Positions 1 to 10,491 are shown, counted from the stretch's first letter. The stretch: DNA of 64,000 bases from an uncultured Prevotellaceae bacterium (GCA_946185485.1 CAMHJQ010000013.1:24289-88288); one strand, 5' to 3'. A program made the numbers and translations. The notes: generated by a model from the letters alone, not told the origin.

Positions 1-2
1 GT

Positions 3-500
3 CCTGACTATAATTTGGGTAACTACATTAACGAGGTGACTGGCCGTCAGATGTTGCTTTGGAATGGTGGCTGTCATGTGCACGAGCGTTTCTCTGTCAG
101 TAAGATTCTAGAGCTGAAGAAGCAGTATCCTGAGGCTGTCGTGATGGCTCACTTGGAGTGTAAGGGTCCTGTGCTGTCGTTGGCTGACGTGAAAGGCAGC
201 ACGGCAGATATGCTGAAGTATGCACGGCAGAACGATGCAAAACAATATATTGTAGCCACAGAGGCCGGTATTTTGCATGAGATGCAGCGTTCGTGTCCCG
301 ACAAGGAATTTATCCCCGTGCCTCCTGAAATCAGCGAGAGCGGCTTGGAATGCAGCTGTAACGAGTGCCAGTATATGAAGATGAACACGCTGCTGAAGGT
401 CTACAACTGTCTGAAGTACGAATGGCCCCAGGTAGAGGTGGATGCTGAGATAGCCAAAGAAGCCGTCAAGCCCATCAACAGAATGCTGGAACTGAGCTAA
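3..500 (+). CDS. nadA: Quinolinate synthase NadA, 3' part (cut by window start)
   Basis: NadA condenses iminoaspartate with dihydroxyacetone phosphate to make quinolinate for NAD synthesis, using a [4Fe-4S] cluster. The frame is already open at base 3 and reads PDYNLGNYINEVTGRQM, so the start lies before the window. Family motifs are clear: LLWNGGCHVHERF, the cysteine in AHLECKGP, and the C-terminal cysteine group SGLECSCNECQYMKMN, which should hold cluster ligands. It ends with TAA at 498-500. About half of the usual 300-330 residues is present. The next gene on the same strand starts 34 bases later. Confidence 0.95.
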   Translation, partial: PDYNLGNYINEVTGRQMLLWNGGCHVHERFSVSKILELKKQYPEAVVMAHLECKGPVLSLADVKGSTADMLKYARQNDAKQYIVATEAGILHEMQRSCPDKEFIPVPPEISESGLECSCNECQYMKMNTLLKVYNCLKYEWPQVEVDAEIAKEAVKPINRMLELS

Positions 501-504
501 GAAA

Positions 505-558
505 ATATGTATTAGGAAGCCAACCGAATAGATATGTTTCAGGAAGCCAACCGAATAG
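505..558 (+). repeat. 27-bp tandem duplication spanning a start codon
   Basis: Two adjacent 27-bp units (505-531 and 532-558) differ at two positions and share the 18-mer aggaagccaaccgaatag. Each unit carries an in-frame ATG. The upstream copy reads ATG TAT TAG and stops at once. The downstream copy reads ATG TTT CAG and opens the acyltransferase. Because 27 is nine codons, a single T-to-C change would make the upstream ATG a working start. Confidence 0.9.
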
Positions 559-1529
559 CATACATTGATCTGGCAAAGGGCTTTTGTATAGTCTTGGTTG
601 TGCTTTTCCATGCAAAGGGAGTCTTGGATGTTCACTATGCGAGTGATGCATTCTTGGCTTCTTTTCGTCTGCCGTTGTATTTCTTCTTGTCTGGCTTGTT
701 TTTCAAGGACTATGGCAGTTTTTCGCGATTTGTCATCAAGAAGGTGAATAGGCTTTTAGTGCCCTTTTTCTGCTTCTATCTTTGTTTCTCGGTATGTGTG
801 CCCAATCTGTTGCATGACGTGTTGGGTATTCATTTCGATACTGTCGTGGGATGGCCGTCACTATGGGCTTTTCTATGGCCTGGACAGTATCCGAATATCC
901 CTATCTGGTTTCTTTGGTGTCTGTTTCTGATGAATGTATTGTTTTGGATAATCTACACGACATCCAACAGATATGACGGGCCATGGTCGATAGGCATCCT
1001 GATATTGTTATGTGTAGCGTGTGGTTTCATGGGCAGTCAACTGATGGATAACCAACCTACTGACTACGGCAATGTTTTCAAGGCTCTGCAGAGCATGCCG
1101 TTTTTCTGTTTTGGGTATTTATTGAAGCACTATGACGGATTACAACGCATACAAGGGATGTCGCGGCTTTCAGTCCTTTTCTCAATGTTACTCTTTTTGG
1201 GTTTGACGCTGTTCTTCACGTTCTATTATCCGCTTTACTTCACGGCGGGTGTTACAGGTACGTTATTCATATTACTGTTGGCGAGGTTGATGGGCCGTCT
1301 GCCTTTCTTTTCGTATGTTGGCCGTTATTCCATCATGCTGCTGCTGACCCATGGTTTGCTCATCAGGGCATTGACACCCCTATGCCTGCGTCTGAGTGAA
1401 ACGACAGGCCCCGAAATAGCTGTTTTCCTGCTGTTTCTTACTGTGCTGATGTCGTATTACCTCCTTATTCCGTTGATGCAGCGTTTTCTGCCTTATGTGA
1501 CAGCTCAGAAACCTTTGTTTCGAGAGTAG
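534..1529 (+). CDS. Acyltransferase family 3 (AT3) membrane protein
   Basis: This 331-residue integral membrane protein belongs to the acyltransferase-3 family (OafA/NodX/WecH-like), which moves acetyl or other acyl groups onto surface sugars. The N-terminus YIDLAKGFCIVLVVLFHA is the family signature, with the helix-1 histidine in LFHA. About ten hydrophobic segments follow. The start is ATG 534, in the second copy of a 27-bp duplication. Its last 65 bases overlap the convergent end of the next AT3 gene (1465-2505). The substrate cannot be read from sequence. Confidence 0.85.
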   Translation: MFQEANRIAYIDLAKGFCIVLVVLFHAKGVLDVHYASDAFLASFRLPLYFFLSGLFFKDYGSFSRFVIKKVNRLLVPFFCFYLCFSVCVPNLLHDVLGIHFDTVVGWPSLWAFLWPGQYPNIPIWFLWCLFLMNVLFWIIYTTSNRYDGPWSIGILILLCVACGFMGSQLMDNQPTDYGNVFKALQSMPFFCFGYLLKHYDGLQRIQGMSRLSVLFSMLLFLGLTLFFTFYYPLYFTAGVTGTLFILLLARLMGRLPFFSYVGRYSIMLLLTHGLLIRALTPLCLRLSETTGPEIAVFLLFLTVLMSYYLLIPLMQRFLPYVTAQKPLFRE

Positions 1530-2505
1530 GCCAAAGCATGTAAATGACCTTTGCTAATAAGGTAGAAACGATGTACACTATGCAGAAGACTATCAATACA
1601 GAAAGATAGCTCTGGGTGGGAAGTGCTGTTTTGTGAAATAGTCTGCTAACGATGAAAGGTACGGCACCACAAAGGAAATAGTAGACAAGGCTATGGCTTC
1701 CTGTCCATTCTATGAGTCTGACGGAAGGCAGTTGCTTGAATATTCCTACCATCAGTAAGACGGCGCAAAGCAGGTCTGCTATAAAAAGCGGGTAGTTGCT
1801 GACGATGATAGGTCCCATTATCAACTGCGCATCAGTATGTATGATGTATATCTTTATCAAAATAAAGAAAATGAATAATGATAATAGGATGCTGATATTG
1901 TTGAAATATGTCTCGTACTTACGATAGAGATAGCCTGCAAAGAGGATAAAACAAGCCAACAGCGCCTCGTTCAGATGCCATAGGTTTTGTGCATAATATA
2001 GTGGATAAGGCTCAAAAGCATTACCAACAAAATAAGATAATATCAGGCAGCAGACAGCAATGATGGATAACCAAAGCATTTTTTCATTGGTTATCCATAG
2101 GAACAGCATAAAAAGCAGTTGCGAAAGTGTCAATGCTGCTATAAACCATGATGCATGACCGCTAATGATGGATATGATCATGTCTTTCCATGATGTATCG
2201 TCGTGTACTAGGATAGCTTTCGAGACAGCTATGATGGTAGTAAACACGAAATAAGGGACGAGAAAGCGCGAGAAAATATTGTTGATGCGTTGTTTAATAT
2301 CGAGAGTTCTTCCATACATCAGATAGCCTGAGAGAAAAAAGAATACCGCCAGCACATCGCCAACATACATTTCGTATGGAGTCATTGGCTGCCCTGTGAA
2401 ATAGACTTCCGTATGGAACCAGAGGATAGCTATCATTGAGAACCCTCTGAGCAAATCTATCCACGCTAAGCGTTGACTAATGTGCGATTTTCTTTGTTCT
2501 GCCAT
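1465..2505 (-). CDS. Second acyltransferase family 3 membrane protein
   Basis: A 346-residue AT3 protein that begins SQRLAWIDLLRGFSMIAILW and continues FHTEVYFTG, with the family's helix-1 histidine and about ten predicted helices. It is distinct from its convergent neighbour at 534-1529 and overlaps it tail to tail by 65 bases. Its 5' end overlaps the 3' end of the CotH-like gene by 29 bases, which suggests cotranscription. It is visibly more AT-rich than genes after 6 kb. Likely role: O-acylation of a surface glycan or lipid. Confidence 0.83.
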   Translation of the reverse strand: MAEQRKSHISQRLAWIDLLRGFSMIAILWFHTEVYFTGQPMTPYEMYVGDVLAVFFFLSGYLMYGRTLDIKQRINNIFSRFLVPYFVFTTIIAVSKAILVHDDTSWKDMIISIISGHASWFIAALTLSQLLFMLFLWITNEKMLWLSIIAVCCLILSYFVGNAFEPYPLYYAQNLWHLNEALLACFILFAGYLYRKYETYFNNISILLSLFIFFILIKIYIIHTDAQLIMGPIIVSNYPLFIADLLCAVLLMVGIFKQLPSVRLIEWTGSHSLVYYFLCGAVPFIVSRLFHKTALPTQSYLSVLIVFCIVYIVSTLLAKVIYMLWPTLETKVSELSHKAENAASTE

Positions 2506-3889
2506 TATTGTAATGATAGATATACAATCCGTGAGGCATATTTTTTTTGTTTTTATATTGATGGCCCATCAAGTCAGTAACAGTTATGATTTGTCTCTCC
2601 TGATGAGTTTTTTCTATGCTGGTAGAACTATCATATTGATGCATCAGTTCATCAAGAATAGCTATTCTTTCATTGAACTTTCCTAAAATTTCGTCTATCT
2701 GTTGCCTAAGGGTTTGCTGACCCTCGTATGGATATTTTGTCTGGTGAACCTTCATGCTTTCGTCAAAGATACCACCATATTTCTGCCATACTTCTTCAAA
2801 ACTTGTTGTAATGCTGTTCATCAGCGTAGGTCTGATGCTATGCCAGATATTGACGTATGTATTGACAAAGGTTTCGTTTAGGAATAATTGGGGATAATAG
2901 AACCAGTCTAATGAATGGATGCTGCTCCAGCTGTCACTCCTGAACGTTGAGTCATAATCCCAGGTCGGTCCCATCTGTAACAATGATGTATTGTCTTTTC
3001 TGCAAAGAAAACGGTTGCATCCAGCAGAATCATCAGTACCAAGGATATCATGTACCAGCATCCATTTTGCAAATGATTCAAGATCTATATGCTGCATGAT
3101 ATCTGCTTTGTTATAGATACACTCTTCTACTTCATCCATATAGGATTTGATGTTGTTTTGTATCTCTTCTGTGATATCATCGCTGTCAGGATATTTAAAA
3201 GTAAAGGCACAAGTGGACACTTGGCGTTCGGTTTTGAAATATACATCCTCATTCCACCAAAAAGTATCGTGTTCTATCAGAAAACCAGAGTCTTCTATAT
3301 CAACTCTTTTTTCGCCTTTAGAGACAGGTTCTATCAGATAGTACATACCTTGATAGTTTCCATTTAATACGACATGTACAAAATCATATTCCGGAGTCCA
3401 GGACATGCCCAAAATTTTACTGATTGTCAAGCCCGCAATATGAAGAATATTACTCTCCTGATTGGTCATCTTTTTATTCCAAGTATACATGCCGAGTAAT
3501 AACCATTCCTTGTGTTTATAGGCTTTGTCATTGCGATTCAGGAGGTCACTTTTCTTAGAGAGTTTTATCTTATAGGGATGCTGGTTCATATAGGCTCCAG
3601 TACTATTGCCACGTACCTTGATTCTCATGCCAGAAACGCTCTTTTCATAGTCACCGCTATCATAGAGCGTCTCACCTTTCAACGTCATAACCATTCTGCC
3701 TGATACATAGTTATTGTCCGTGATACTGGTGCCTATACATCCCTCTGGCGCATTGACTATAGTGTATGCAGGCATTTCGCCATCTATCGTTTCAATGTTT
3801 AGGACGGGAATGAGGGTATCATCTACCATTTGTGCCTGGGAAAAAAGCACAACAACGCTGAAAAAGCTGATTAGTAGGAGTCTTTTCAT
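2477..3889 (-). CDS. CotH-like secreted protein with type IX sorting tail
   Basis: A 470-residue exported protein with the CotH fold, an atypical protein-kinase-like family. The block MRIKVRGNSTGAYMNQHPYK and the nearby KIKLSKKSDLL are CotH signatures. ATG 3889 was chosen because it gives a clean signal peptide, MKRLLLISFFSVVVLFSQAQ; the 22 residues further upstream in frame look non-coding. The end, TVTDLMGHQYKNKKNMPHG then LYIYHYNNGRTKKIAH, resembles a type IX secretion C-terminal signal. It starts 22 bases after porZ and overlaps the downstream AT3 gene. A target for kinase activity is not evident. Confidence 0.8.
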   Translation of the reverse strand: MKRLLLISFFSVVVLFSQAQMVDDTLIPVLNIETIDGEMPAYTIVNAPEGCIGTSITDNNYVSGRMVMTLKGETLYDSGDYEKSVSGMRIKVRGNSTGAYMNQHPYKIKLSKKSDLLNRNDKAYKHKEWLLLGMYTWNKKMTNQESNILHIAGLTISKILGMSWTPEYDFVHVVLNGNYQGMYYLIEPVSKGEKRVDIEDSGFLIEHDTFWWNEDVYFKTERQVSTCAFTFKYPDSDDITEEIQNNIKSYMDEVEECIYNKADIMQHIDLESFAKWMLVHDILGTDDSAGCNRFLCRKDNTSLLQMGPTWDYDSTFRSDSWSSIHSLDWFYYPQLFLNETFVNTYVNIWHSIRPTLMNSITTSFEEVWQKYGGIFDESMKVHQTKYPYEGQQTLRQQIDEILGKFNERIAILDELMHQYDSSTSIEKTHQERQIITVTDLMGHQYKNKKNMPHGLYIYHYNNGRTKKIAH

Positions 3890-3911
3890 GATTCCGATCA
3901 ATGATGATATG

Positions 3912-5822
3912 TTATCTGATGACGGCAATCTTGCATACCGTTCCCTTTTCGCCATTCTTAGTAGCTGTAGCTACCATATAGACGCCGGAAGAAACCCTCC
4001 TGCCTTTCTTGTCGCATCCGTCCCAGACGTAGCTGCCGCCATTACTCTTTCCTTCGTTGACAATGGCTCCATTGGCAGCCAGAATCTTGACATCGGCATT
4101 GTACGAAAGGCCGGTGATGGTGATAGGTCCTGTATAGTCGGGATTGACAGGATTTGGATAGGCCCAGACGTTATCCTTGGTCATTTCCTCGTTGGTCTTT
4201 GTAGCATCGCTGACGTAGGAGCAGAGGCCGTTCTCAGTGCCAAAGAATACTTCGCCCGTGTCCTGATTGATAGCCATTGCCTGGACGGTATTCGAGAGCA
4301 GTGGGCTATTTTCAGTGGTAAAATGCTGCAACTGTGTCATGTTGTCTGCGCTGATCAGATAGACACCATTATTATTGGTACTGAACCATTTGCGCCCTCC
4401 ACCATCTACAACAATAGCAGTGATGTCAATGCCTGCCAGCAGATAGTCAGCATAATTGGTACCATCATTACGAGGCACCTTCACTTGCGTATAAACGGGG
4501 TTTGAACTTTCTATCTGTGACTTTTCAAGCAATAGCGGACCAGAGCTGGTTCCTGCCCATATATTGCCATCAACGTCCTCAGCCACACACCGGACACCGC
4601 CATCGCCAGGAATATTGATGGTAGTACCATCCTGATTGACGAAATTGGTGTAGGTGATCAGTTCGTCGGTAGCCGTGTTATAGCGGTAGAAAGCTGGTGT
4701 CCTTCCATGATTGTTAACAAACCACATATAGCCTTGTGTGTCAACCATCATATTGCTCAGATTACCATTACTTTTATTCGTGAATCCGCCATCGTTCAAC
4801 TTCATCAGTTCATCATGGTTGAATTTGGTAAACTTTCCCTCCTTCAGACATATCAATGAAGCTGTGGGAGCCTGGCTGTTCAGGATATATAGACTATGAT
4901 CCTGATAGAATTTTACCCCCGTCACCAATTGATAGTTTTCGCTTACTCCGTTGAAGCGTTCAATGGGACTGTTTTTATATCCGTAGTAATTGACGAACCT
5001 GCCATTCAGATACTCATAGAGTCCAGTGCGGCTTCCGGCATACACTTGTTCACCGTCAGTAGTTTGCCGGACATCCACACACAGCGTACCAATGAACTGA
5101 ACACCCGTTGTCTCGCTGATGTTTTCATCTTGGTATATCTGCCAACTTTGATTCTGATTGTCAAAAACCTGAACAGTTCCTGGTGTGTAATAGGAACCGC
5201 CACAAGTATAGAGTTTTCTGTTAATGAAGCGTATGAAACCGAATTTGTTGTGCTTGGGTCCGCCTGGCTTTAATGTCTTCACCAAGTCGATGTATTTATC
5301 GTAGTCGCTGTTGTCTTCGTCGGGTAGGGTAGTGGGGTACTCTGGATGACTGGAGGTGTAGGTGTCGGCTATCTCTGCCCGTTGGACATTGACCTTGACG
5401 ATGCCGAAGCCGCAGATGAGGTAGGCATAGACGTCGTCAATGCGCACGCTGCTGACCGTCTTGTCGCCAATGATGGGTTTGGTGTAGAGCGACGAGATGT
5501 TGGTGACGTTGCCGTTAGTCTCTACAAGGTCGATATTGGAGTTCTGATAGACCACTACCAGACGTTTGGCTTTCTGGCACCAGCGGATGTGGCTGATGTT
5601 CGTGTCAGAGAGACCGTTGACCTTGTCGTAGGTGACTATCGACTGGTCTTTCTGATTATACTGGTAGAGGGCATTGGAAGCCAGCACGAAGAGGTCATCA
5701 CCGGCTGCCTGAATCTGTTGCACGTCGTGGTAGGCCAGATAGTTGCGCCAAGTGCCTATCTGGGCAGTTGACAGTTGACAACAGACGATTGACAGTAGCA
5801 GGGCAATGACAGTTTTCTTCAT
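3912..5822 (-). CDS. porZ: PorZ-like type IX secretion beta-propeller protein
   Basis: A 636-residue protein resembling PorZ, the surface component of the type IX secretion attachment complex. After a signal peptide (cut near STAQ) comes [20 protein letters not shown], typical of the PorZ N-terminal propeller, then repeated two-component-regulator propeller blades. It ends in a sorting-type domain: [20 protein letters not shown], then [13 protein letters not shown]. Its ATG overlaps the stop of the YitT-RdgB gene by 4 bases. The signal peptide is partly encoded by 7-bp repeats at 5765-5796. It is shorter than P. gingivalis PorZ, so the identity is by motif, not length. Confidence 0.85.
   Translation of the reverse strand: MKKTVIALLLSIVCCQLSTAQIGTWRNYLAYHDVQQIQAAGDDLFVLASNALYQYNQKDQSIVTYDKVNGLSDTNISHIRWCQKAKRLVVVYQNSNIDLVETNGNVTNISSLYTKPIIGDKTVSSVRIDDVYAYLICGFGIVKVNVQRAEIADTYTSSHPEYPTTLPDEDNSDYDKYIDLVKTLKPGGPKHNKFGFIRFINRKLYTCGGSYYTPGTVQVFDNQNQSWQIYQDENISETTGVQFIGTLCVDVRQTTDGEQVYAGSRTGLYEYLNGRFVNYYGYKNSPIERFNGVSENYQLVTGVKFYQDHSLYILNSQAPTASLICLKEGKFTKFNHDELMKLNDGGFTNKSNGNLSNMMVDTQGYMWFVNNHGRTPAFYRYNTATDELITYTNFVNQDGTTINIPGDGGVRCVAEDVDGNIWAGTSSGPLLLEKSQIESSNPVYTQVKVPRNDGTNYADYLLAGIDITAIVVDGGGRKWFSTNNNGVYLISADNMTQLQHFTTENSPLLSNTVQAMAINQDTGEVFFGTENGLCSYVSDATKTNEEMTKDNVWAYPNPVNPDYTGPITITGLSYNADVKILAANGAIVNEGKSNGGSYVWDGCDKKGRRVSSGVYMVATATKNGEKGTVCKIAVIR
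5765..5796 (-). repeat. 7-bp repeat array inside the porZ signal-peptide region
   Basis: On the plus strand the units are cagttga, cagttga, caacaga, cgattga and a partial cagta. The array is in frame in porZ and encodes part of the signal peptide (SIVCCQLST). Similar heptamer arrays, with different unit sequences, lie at several other gene ends in this window. Confidence 0.7.
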
Positions 5823-7339
5823 GACTTCAGCGTTTTTAAGTATTCTGCCAGCTTCTGGGTGGCTCGTGCCCGATGGCTGATTTGGTTCTTGATGCCTGTT
5901 CCCAGTTCTGCAAAGGTTTCCGTATATCCGTTAGGCTGGAAAATGGGGTCGTAGCCGAAGCCCTCTCCTCCTCTGCGTTGGGTAATGATTTCGCCATTGA
6001 CAACACCCTCGAAGTTCTTGACTTTTCCGTCTATTATTAACGTAATGATGGTGCGGAATCGTGCCTTGCGATTGTTATTATTCTCTAATTCGTGCAACAA
6101 TTTCGTCATGTTGGCTTCTGAGTCGTGTCCTACCCCGCCGGCATAGCGTGCACTGTAGACACCGGGAGCTCCTCCTAAGGCATCTACCTCCAGACCTGTG
6201 TCGTCAGCAAAACAGTCAACGTGGTACTTGTTATACACGAACTGGGCTTTCAGCAGGGCATTGTCCTCCAGCGTCTGTCCCTTTTCGGGTATGTCTTCAT
6301 GACAACCTATGTCTTCCAGGGACAGCACTTTAAACTGGTCACCCAGGATTTTGCGAACCTCCATCAGTTTGTTCGCGTTGTTGGTAGCAAATACTATTTT
6401 CATCTTTTTCTTGTCTTTCTTTACACTCACTCTCATCTCGTCGAATCCTTCGCCATAGACACCGATGACGCTCGACTGCGAGACAAAGGCTTGTGGGTCT
6501 ATCATCTTGATCAGGCGGAACATGTAGGTGCTTTCATTTTTCTTGGCCAGAATACAGAGCACCTTGCTCTGCTTACCCGTATACCAGCCGTGACCATCCA
6601 GGATGGTGACACCATGATTCATCTCCGTACCGATGGCATTGGCTATCTCCTGCCACTTCTGGGAGAAAATCATAAACTGTACGGACTGTCTTCTGGCATT
6701 CATCACATAGTCCAGGGTGTAGTTCTCCATCGCCATCACACAGAAACCGAACATCACCTTGTGGGCGCGCTCTAAATAGGTGCCGAACTGTGGGAAGAAC
6801 ATACACGAGCCGATGATGCAGAAGTCGGCAGCTATCAGCACGTTGCCCAATGAGACATTGGGGTGGAACTTGTTCACTGATGCCGCTATGATGTCCGTAC
6901 CACCTGTGGAACCGTTGTTCATGAATACAGTAGCCAGTGCAGTACCCGTCAGCACACAGCCGATAATCATCGACATGAAGTCCTGCCCTTCGCCCATCAG
7001 CTTGAAAGGCAGTCCATTATCCTGCTTGGGGATAATGTCCTGCGCTATCACCAGCATGAAGTAGAGCATGAATATGGCAAAGATGGTCTTCATCAGAAAC
7101 CGGACACCCAGTATCTTCAGCGCCACCACCAACAGGATGCCATTGATGATGATATAGGTATTCTCCAGATGGAATCCCGTCGCATAGTAGATGATGGCTG
7201 AGAGACCCGTCACGCCACCAGCCACTATCTGATAGGGCATCAGGAAGACTGTGAAAGCAATAGTGTAAATAAAGAGGCCGAGGGCTATAAACAAATAGTC
7301 CTTGGCCTCGTTCCATATCATTTTATGCTGTATAGTCAT
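5819..7339 (-). CDS. rdgB: YitT-type membrane protein fused to RdgB (XTP/dITP pyrophosphatase)
   Basis: One 506-residue frame carries two proteins that are normally separate. Residues 1-312 form a YitT/DUF161 membrane protein: five or six helices, [27 protein letters not shown], and a DUF2179 domain near 225-305. From residue 313 it is a complete RdgB/HAM1 enzyme, starting [13 protein letters not shown] (ATG at 6403), with [20 protein letters not shown] and GFGYDPIF. RdgB removes inosine and xanthosine triphosphates. No stop separates the parts, but an A-rich run just before the internal ATG could allow separate initiation. It lies 19 bases after leuS. Confidence 0.88.
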   Translation of the reverse strand: MTIQHKMIWNEAKDYLFIALGLFIYTIAFTVFLMPYQIVAGGVTGLSAIIYYATGFHLENTYIIINGILLVVALKILGVRFLMKTIFAIFMLYFMLVIAQDIIPKQDNGLPFKLMGEGQDFMSMIIGCVLTGTALATVFMNNGSTGGTDIIAASVNKFHPNVSLGNVLIAADFCIIGSCMFFPQFGTYLERAHKVMFGFCVMAMENYTLDYVMNARRQSVQFMIFSQKWQEIANAIGTEMNHGVTILDGHGWYTGKQSKVLCILAKKNESTYMFRLIKMIDPQAFVSQSSVIGVYGEGFDEMRVSVKKDKKKMKIVFATNNANKLMEVRKILGDQFKVLSLEDIGCHEDIPEKGQTLEDNALLKAQFVYNKYHVDCFADDTGLEVDALGGAPGVYSARYAGGVGHDSEANMTKLLHELENNNNRKARFRTIITLIIDGKVKNFEGVVNGEIITQRRGGEGFGYDPIFQPNGYTETFAELGTGIKNQISHRARATQKLAEYLKTLKS

Positions 7340-7358
7340 AATGATGAACTATAAACTG

Positions 7359-10283
7359 TCATTTGCCCAGCACGATGTTCACCATACGCTTCGGCACGAT
7401 GATGACCTTCTTAATCTCAAAGCCTTCGAGATATTTCTGGGCACGCTCCTCTGCGAGGACAGCTTTCTGGATGGTGTCGTTGTCAGCATCGGCAGCAAAC
7501 TCCATGTCGAAGCGTGTCTTGCCGTTGAAGGCAACACCCAGCTTCACGCTGTTCTCTACCAGGTATTCGTCGTTCCAGGCAGGCCACTTCGAGTCGCATA
7601 CGCTGCCCTGCTCACCCAGTGCCTCCCACAACTCTTCAGCGATATGGGGAGCGAAGGGAGCAATCAGGATGACCAGTGTCTTCAGGGCTTCGCGGCTCTT
7701 GCACTTCTGCTGAGCCAGCTCGTTGACACAAATCATGAAGGCTGAGATAGAGGTATTGTAGGAGAATGTCTCGATGTCCTGCGACACCTTCTTGATAAGC
7801 TTATGGACGCTCTTCAGCGCTTCCTTTGTGGGTTCGCTGTCGTCAACCAGCAGCTTGTCTTCAGGATTCTCGCGACTGTTACCATAGAACAGTGCCCAGA
7901 ACTTCTTCAGGAAGCGGTGGCAGCCGTCAATGCCGTTGGTATCCCAAGGCTTCGACTGCTCCACAGGACCTAAGAACATCTCGTACAGACGCAGCGTGTC
8001 AGCACCATACTTCTCGACAATCATATCCGGGTTGACCACGTTGAACATCGACTTCGACATCTTTTCGATAGCCCAGCCGCACTTGTACTGGCCATTCTCA
8101 AGAATGAACGCTGCGTTCTTGTATTCAGGACGCCAAGCCTTGAAGGCGTCAATGTCCAGTACGTCGGCAGAGACGATGTTGACGTCTACGTGGATAGGTG
8201 TCGTGGTGTACTTGTCCTTCAGGCCGAAGCTGACAAACTTACCCTTGTCCTGACCTTCGTCCTCGATACGATAGACAAAGTTAGAGCGACCCTGAATCAT
8301 ACCCTGATTGACGAGCTTCTTGAAAGGCTCATCCTCGCAAGAGTAGCCAGAGTCATAGAGGAACTTGTTCCAGAAACGTGAATAAATCAAGTGTCCCGTA
8401 GCATGCTCCGTACCGCCTACATAAAGGTCTACATTGCGCCAGTATTCGTCAGCATCACGACTGACGAGGGCCTTCTCGTTCTTGGGATCCATATAGCGCA
8501 GATAGTAGGCACTTGAACCCGCAAATCCCGGCATGGTGTTCAGTTCCAGTGGGAAGACACTCTTGTTGTCAATGAGGTCTTTGCTGACCACCTTGTCCGT
8601 CTTGGTGTCCCACGCCCACATCTTGGCGCGTCCCAATGGGGGCTCGCCAGTCTCGGTGGGCTGGTACTTGTCAATCTCGGGCAACTCCAGAGGCAGACAC
8701 TCCTTGGGAATCATGTAGGGCATGTCGTCCTTGTAGTAGACAGGGAACGGCTCGCCCCAGTAGCGCTGACGGCTGAAGATGGCATCGCGCAGACGGTAGT
8801 TCACCTTCACACGGCCAAGACCCTGCTCCGTCACAAACTTCTTCGTGGCAGCGATGGCCTCCTTGACGGTCAGCCCGTTGAGGCTGAACTTGTCGCTGGC
8901 CGAGTTACACATAATACCATCCTTGGCATCAAAGCTCTCCTCGCTCACGTCGGCACCCTCAATCACAGGGATAATCGGCAGGTTGAAGTGCTTGGCAAAG
9001 GCATAGTCACGAGAGTCGTGAGCAGGCACGGCCATGATGGCACCCGTACCATAGCCGGCCAATACGTATTCGGCAATCCAGATAGGAATCTTCTCATCCG
9101 TAAACGGATTGATGGCGTAGCTGCCGGAGAACACGCCCGTCACCTTATGGTCCATCTGGCGGTCGCGCTCTGTACGCTTCTTCACGTAGTCGAGGTATTT
9201 TTCTACTTCTTCCTTCTGTTCAGGTGTGGTCAGTTCGGCCACGAGGTCACTCTCAGGAGCCAGCACCATAAACGTCACACCAAACATCGTATCGGCACGG
9301 GTGGTGAAGATAGTGAAGGACTTGAGGTTTGAGGTTTTGAGGTTTGAGGTCGCTTCGCTTTCAGGTGATTTCACCTCGCAACCTGAAACCTCAGAACCTG
9401 AGAGCGGAGCGACCTTAAACTCTACCTCCGTACCCTCGCTTCGGCCAATCCAGTTGCGCTGGGTCTCCTTCAGTGAGTCCGTCCAGTCTATCTCCTCCAG
9501 TCCGTCAAGCAGGCGCTGGGCATAGGCAGAGACACGCAAGCACCACTGGCGCATCTTCTTCTGTACCACGGGATAGCCGCCACGCACGCTGACGCCGTCC
9601 ACCACCTCGTCGTTGGCCAGCACAGTACCGAGTTTCGGACACCAGTTCACCATCGTGTCAGCCAGATAGGCTATGCGGTAGTTCATCAGCACCTCCTGCT
9701 TCTTCTTCTCCGAGAACGAGGCCCAGTCAGAAGCAGTAAAGTGCAGCTCCTCCGTACCTAAGGCACCACAGCCCTCAGTACCCATCAACTCAAAGTGTTC
9801 AATGAGCTTAATGGTTGGCTGAGCTTTCTGTGAGCTGAGACTATAATAGCTCTTGAACATGCGCTGGAAAGCCCACTGCGTCCATTTGTAGTAGATGGGG
9901 TCGCAGGTGCGCACTTCGCGCTCCCAGTCAAACGAGAAACCTATCTTGTCCAGCTGGCTACGGTATCTGTTGATGTTTTCGAACGTCGTCTTCTCGGGGT
10001 GCTGACCAGTCTGGATAGCATACTGCTCTGCAGGCAGTCCGTAGGCATCGTAACCCATGGGATTCAGCACGTTATAGCCCTGCTGACGCTTGTAGCGGGC
10101 ATAGATGTCGGAGGCAATATAGCCAAGGGGATGACCCACATGCAGGCCGGCACCGCTGGGGTAGGGGAACATGTTCAGCACATAGAATTTCTTCTTGTTT
10201 TCATCCTCCACTACGCGGTAGGTACCATTGTCCACCCATCGCTTTTGCCACTTCTGTTCAATTTCTCTGAAGTTGTATTCCAT
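7359..10283 (-). CDS. leuS: Leucyl-tRNA synthetase
   Basis: A 974-residue class I synthetase that charges tRNA-Leu. The HIGH-type motif is [16 protein letters not shown] near residue 42. The CP1 editing domain holds TTRADTMFG. The zinc or linker part includes [18 protein letters not shown], and the KMSKS loop is [11 protein letters not shown]. An insert of about 31 residues, starting [20 protein letters not shown], sits just before the TTRADT editing motif. It corresponds exactly to a repeat and palindrome at 9322-9414, so it looks like a late in-frame insertion. leuS heads a minus-strand operon running to porZ and beyond. Confidence 0.97.
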   Translation of the reverse strand: MEYNFREIEQKWQKRWVDNGTYRVVEDENKKKFYVLNMFPYPSGAGLHVGHPLGYIASDIYARYKRQQGYNVLNPMGYDAYGLPAEQYAIQTGQHPEKTTFENINRYRSQLDKIGFSFDWEREVRTCDPIYYKWTQWAFQRMFKSYYSLSSQKAQPTIKLIEHFELMGTEGCGALGTEELHFTASDWASFSEKKKQEVLMNYRIAYLADTMVNWCPKLGTVLANDEVVDGVSVRGGYPVVQKKMRQWCLRVSAYAQRLLDGLEEIDWTDSLKETQRNWIGRSEGTEVEFKVAPLSGSEVSGCEVKSPESEATSNLKTSNLKSFTIFTTRADTMFGVTFMVLAPESDLVAELTTPEQKEEVEKYLDYVKKRTERDRQMDHKVTGVFSGSYAINPFTDEKIPIWIAEYVLAGYGTGAIMAVPAHDSRDYAFAKHFNLPIIPVIEGADVSEESFDAKDGIMCNSASDKFSLNGLTVKEAIAATKKFVTEQGLGRVKVNYRLRDAIFSRQRYWGEPFPVYYKDDMPYMIPKECLPLELPEIDKYQPTETGEPPLGRAKMWAWDTKTDKVVSKDLIDNKSVFPLELNTMPGFAGSSAYYLRYMDPKNEKALVSRDADEYWRNVDLYVGGTEHATGHLIYSRFWNKFLYDSGYSCEDEPFKKLVNQGMIQGRSNFVYRIEDEGQDKGKFVSFGLKDKYTTTPIHVDVNIVSADVLDIDAFKAWRPEYKNAAFILENGQYKCGWAIEKMSKSMFNVVNPDMIVEKYGADTLRLYEMFLGPVEQSKPWDTNGIDGCHRFLKKFWALFYGNSRENPEDKLLVDDSEPTKEALKSVHKLIKKVSQDIETFSYNTSISAFMICVNELAQQKCKSREALKTLVILIAPFAPHIAEELWEALGEQGSVCDSKWPAWNDEYLVENSVKLGVAFNGKTRFDMEFAADADNDTIQKAVLAEERAQKYLEGFEIKKVIIVPKRMVNIVLGK
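9322..9414 (-). repeat. In-frame palindromic repeat insert within leuS
   Basis: The insert begins with four short units of the ttgaggt type (9322-9350), followed by an imperfect inverted repeat with arms 9348-9365 and 9397-9414 that match at 16 of 18 positions. Inside lie a small hairpin (aggtga tt tcacct, 9363-9376) and reversed units of the aacctga type (9380-9401). All of it is translated, in the minus frame, into about 31 extra residues in the editing domain. Confidence 0.8.
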
Positions 10284-10318
10284 ATCGATTTATTGTTTTT
10301 ATTTCTGCTTTTAGCCTG

Positions 10319-10349
10319 CAAAGGTACGATTTATCTTTTAGATAACCAA
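10319..10349 (-). promoter_or_regulatory. leuS promoter
   Basis: Read on the minus strand this is TTGG, 19 bases, then TACCTTTG, matching the Bacteroidetes -33/-7 pattern. The -7 box lies about 36 bases before the leuS ATG. Confidence 0.7.
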
Positions 10350-10357
10350 CGGAAAAA

Positions 10358-10456
10358 CTACTTTTTTAGTACCTTCTTGTTCTTACCGTTCTTCATCCTC
10401 AGGATATTCAGGCCTCGCTGAGGCTTCTGTAGCTGCGTATGCCCGAACGACCGTTT
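10358..10456 (-). pseudogene. Orphan type IX sorting-tail remnant
   Basis: On the minus strand, one frame ending at TAG (10358-10360) reads FGHTQLQKPQRGLNILRMKN and then GKNKKVLKK. This is the usual end of a Prevotella type IX cargo protein (arginine or glycine, a hydrophobic strand, then NGK..KKV.K). No cargo gene or start codon precedes it; upstream the frame runs into the 3' end of the solute-binding protein gene, in a different frame. It is best read as the leftover 3' end of a lost secreted-protein gene. The 16-bp near-repeats nearby (tgcgtat.cccgaa.g) may belong to the same decay. Confidence 0.5.
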
Positions 10457-10491
10457 GCGTATACCCGAATGCTGCGACACTGTTTTCCTTT

